From DATLTV01 sp035533375 (lineage in GTDB: Bacteria > Patescibacteriota > Minisyncoccia > UBA6257 > 2-01-FULL-56-20), in contig DATLTV010000094.1 of assembly GCA_035533375.1 (NCBI GenBank), positions 1 through 15,484 of the forward strand: a stretch of 15,484 nucleotides of DNA, read 5' to 3'. A program made the position numbers and the translations under genes. The notes beneath the pieces are model-generated. The model saw only the letters and a program-made list of their open reading frames with translations, was not told the DNA's origin and searched no databases. Shown piece after piece: positions 13,801 through 15,484 of the stretch; positions within the stretch are counted from its first letter, which is position 1; each line of letters opens with the position of its first letter.

Positions 13801-14519
13801 TTTTTTCGTACGAGAACGAATGGCGTCATTTTATTTCCTTGTCCGAGCGGGTTGTCGAGGAGAATCAAACGCGTGGTTTTCTTGTCGAGGCCGACGCCGC
13901 GGCTCACCCCGAGCATTTTCACGTTGATGAAGTTCGCGTCGGCGGTCGCGGTAGGCATGCCGAGTTTTCGTTCGATCTCGTCGCAGTCGCGCTGCGGATC
14001 CGCGGGCGGGAGCACGGCCCATTCGGTGTACGGATACATGTCTTCGGGAATGAAGCCGTCGATCTCCGAAACGCGATGCCCGGCGACGATCCAAAAGAGC
14101 CCGCGGATGCCCACGAGCTTCCCCACGCCGCCGATGGCCATGGCGGGAATCATCCGCCACCAGCCGGCCTCTTCGATCGCCACCTGGATCTTTTCGGGAT
14201 TGTCCCAGGCCGTCATATTTTTGTGTTTCATGACGCCCTTCCGGATGAGGCGCGCGAGCCAGGTCACTTTCACCGTCGAGATGTGCCGCACGCGGTTCTG
14301 CGAGACCGAGATCAATTTTTCGGAGATCGCGACCCAGTCGCCGGGCTTCCAATGCGGCTTCACGAATTCGGTAAGCACCGACTCCAGATTTTCGCCGAAC
14401 GCGATGAGGCGCGGCAGTTTAATGGGAAAGCGCTCATAGGTCACGCCATTCACCGTGATCGGCCGCCCCGGCTGGATGCCGGGCGGCGTTGTTTTGTCCG
14501 GTAAGTTCGATTCCCTCAT
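13797..14519 (-). CDS. CofE-like (F420-0:gamma-glutamyl ligase family) protein
   Basis: 240 residues. The segment KPGDWVAISEKLISVSQNRVR (58-78, in two parts GDWVAISEK and SVSQNRVR) matches the GDVVVVTSKIVSKAEGR region of CofE, and DANFINVKMLGVSRGVG near residues 193-209 matches the DaN-gas-GV region. CofE adds glutamates to coenzyme F420, but nothing else for F420 appears here and reduced-genome bacteria are not expected to make it, so another amide-forming or phosphate-binding role is possible. GIRGLFWIVAGHRVSEIDGF (about 148-167) lies in the middle. It is first in a coupled unit with the methyltransferase and has the best promoter in the window. Family call moderate, function open. Confidence 0.65.
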   Translation of the reverse strand: MRESNLPDKTTPPGIQPGRPITVNGVTYERFPIKLPRLIAFGENLESVLTEFVKPHWKPGDWVAISEKLISVSQNRVRHISTVKVTWLARLIRKGVMKHKNMTAWDNPEKIQVAIEEAGWWRMIPAMAIGGVGKLVGIRGLFWIVAGHRVSEIDGFIPEDMYPYTEWAVLPPADPQRDCDEIERKLGMPTATADANFINVKMLGVSRGVGLDKKTTRLILLDNPLGQGNKMTPFVLVRKK

Positions 14520-14529
14520 AACAGGGTTT

Positions 14530-14558
14530 ATTATAGAGCATTGTCATGTAACTGCCAA
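14530..14558 (-). promoter_or_regulatory. Near-consensus sigma70-type promoter of the CofE-like gene
   Basis: On the minus strand TTGGCA (14558-14553), a 17-nt spacer and perfect TATAAT (14535-14530), followed by 10 nt and the ATG at 14519. The start of transcription would fall about three bases before the ATG. This is the clearest example of the leaderless arrangement. Confidence 0.7.
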
Positions 14559-14565
14559 TAAAAGC

Positions 14566-14594
14566 TTGACGCTTTGCCTGTCCGGGCGCAAAAT
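14566..14594 (+). promoter_or_regulatory. Promoter of the PLP-enzyme gene
   Basis: TTGACG (14566-14571), a 17-nt spacer and CAAAAT (14589-14594). The predicted leader is about 40 nt and holds purine-rich GAGGGACGGGGGA just before the GTG start, so unlike its neighbours this gene probably uses a Shine-Dalgarno sequence. Back-to-back with the CofE-like promoter. Confidence 0.45.
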
Positions 14595-14641
14595 GCGGAT
14601 AGCGCACGATGCAATAATAATTAAAGAGGGACGGGGGAAAC

Positions 14642-15484
14642 GTGAGAAAACTGACGCAATTACAAAAGCTCGATATGCGGGCGAATCTGCTCGACGTGAT
14701 GGAATACGGCCTGCCGCGGCTCACGCGGCTGCCGATACCCGATCGCGTGCAGGCGGAGCCGTGGTTCCGGGAATCCGGAGCAGACAGGATCCTCAAGAAA
14801 TACGCATTTCTCGGATCCGAGATTCGCGCCCACAACGGAAAAACTCCGCCGGCATTCATGGCTTGGCTTATGGATGAGAAAGCCGGAATGTTCAACGAGA
14901 GCAAAATGATCATCGGGGGAACATCGGGCAATTGGGGGATGGCCTCCGGCCTCATCGCGCCGATGTTCGATGTCAAAGGATTTTCCGCCGTGATCGAAAG
15001 TACGGTTCCGGCGGGAAAACAAAGGCATCTTCTTGCGTCGGGCGCGGAGATCATACTCGCGCCGGAAGGAGTTTCGCCGAACGAATACGCGCGCGAACTG
15101 GTCGATCGTCATCCGGAAAAATACCACTGGATCAATCAGTACGTGCACGAAGGGAGCATCATTGGCCATCGGTGGTCCATGGATCATATCGCCAAGGAAT
15201 GCGATCGCCTCGGCATAACGCCCACGCTCTTCGGAGCGGTGACGGGAACCTGTTCGACTCTTATGGCGGCAGACCGGTATCTGAGGAAATCGGAAAAATT
15301 TCGGGGGCTAAAGATCTTCGGCGTGGCTTCCATGTCGAAGAAGGAAAAAATCCCCGGAAGCCGCTCTCCCGAAGGACTGAACGAGCTTCGGAAGCTGCCC
15401 GGATCGTTCCGCTATGAAAACGTCATCGACTTTCCGCTGGTCACGAGCGTTTCGCGGCGGGAAACGTATGCCCTGAACGCCGAT
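14642..15484 (+). CDS. Fold-type II PLP enzyme, cysteine synthase-like (cut by right edge)
   Basis: An open frame from GTG 14642 runs 281 codons to the last base; an in-frame TAA at 14618-14620 sets the upstream limit. HNGKTPPAFMAWL holds the likely Schiff-base K67; the PLP-clamping loop TSGNWG has its Asn at 97, exactly 30 residues on, the same K-to-Asn spacing as in CysK (K42, N72). The phosphate-binding loop appears as GAVTGTCSTLMAADRYL (198-214) in place of GxGTGGTxxG. AGKQRHLLASGAEIIL (125-140) matches the family's RRxLLxxxGAEVxL. It belongs with O-acetylserine sulfhydrylase/cystathionine-beta-synthase-like enzymes, but altered SVKDR and GTGGT signatures leave the substrate open. The N-terminal 35 residues are poorly matched. 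A GAGGGACGGGGGA stretch precedes the GTG. Confidence 0.85.
   Translation, partial: MRKLTQLQKLDMRANLLDVMEYGLPRLTRLPIPDRVQAEPWFRESGADRILKKYAFLGSEIRAHNGKTPPAFMAWLMDEKAGMFNESKMIIGGTSGNWGMASGLIAPMFDVKGFSAVIESTVPAGKQRHLLASGAEIILAPEGVSPNEYARELVDRHPEKYHWINQYVHEGSIIGHRWSMDHIAKECDRLGITPTLFGAVTGTCSTLMAADRYLRKSEKFRGLKIFGVASMSKKEKIPGSRSPEGLNELRKLPGSFRYENVIDFPLVTSVSRRETYALNAD

Noticed and set aside
1..15484. Alternative genetic code with TGA read as glycine
   Set aside because: Enolase, Obg and the CofE-like gene end at TGA at the expected family length or at a sensible junction, and no conserved gene has an internal TGA.

Overview
The window reads as a piece of a small-genome, candidate-phyla-radiation type bacterium (Patescibacteria; a Parcubacteria/Kaiserbacteria-like lineage is my best guess). 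The reasons are the compact, moderately GC-rich gene set, divergent and shortened versions of core proteins, an MliC-type surface protein, a CofE-like protein without visible F420 genes, and -10 boxes lying directly in front of start codons. TGA is used as a normal stop (enolase, Obg, CofE-like gene), which argues against the lineages that read TGA as glycine. The taxonomic call is inference from gene content only.

Layout. 2-1354 (+) is the C-terminal half of phosphoenolpyruvate synthase, cut by the left edge. 1385-1897 (-) and 2026-3168 (+) are a divergent pair: a DUF2231-like four-helix membrane protein and a cytochrome b with both haem-ligand His pairs. 3169-3556 is non-coding and holds a dispersed palindrome, a hairpin and a 167-bp inverted-repeat element whose right arm supplies the last codons of the next gene. 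3557-5241 (-) is a tspO-MFS transporter pair with overlapping ends. 5315-5755 (+) is an MliC-like anchored protein, 5874-6380 (+) a GreA/GreB-like factor, and 6423-8595 (+) a D-lactate dehydrogenase-like gene followed after 4 nt by a short enolase. Convergent to it on the minus strand are an ABC-F ATPase (8604-10061) and the GTPase Obg (10165-11127). 11388-12755 (+) is a secreted repeat protein. 12756-13017 carries a cluster of palindromic repeats. 13018-14519 (-) is a coupled pair (CofE-like ligase, TylF-like methyltransferase). Divergent from it, 14642 to the right edge (+) is a fold-type II PLP enzyme cut by the window end.

How they fit together. PEP synthase, enolase and the lactate dehydrogenase all act at the PEP/pyruvate node, consistent with a fermentative life style. 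Against that, the cytochrome b, the DUF2231-like protein and TspO form a loose haem-related neighbourhood that is unexpected in such an organism. GreA, ABC-F and Obg are housekeeping genes of transcription and ribosome function. The MliC-like and repeat proteins face the outside.

The most coherent unusual signals are: (1) a repeated -10-box-then-ATG arrangement suggesting widespread leaderless mRNAs; (2) the haem-protein neighbourhood with a cytochrome b that lacks normal quinol-site motifs; (3) two families of palindromic elements, one with fixed outer arms and changing but still self-complementary inner arms. I see no tRNA, rRNA, CRISPR array or transposase gene.
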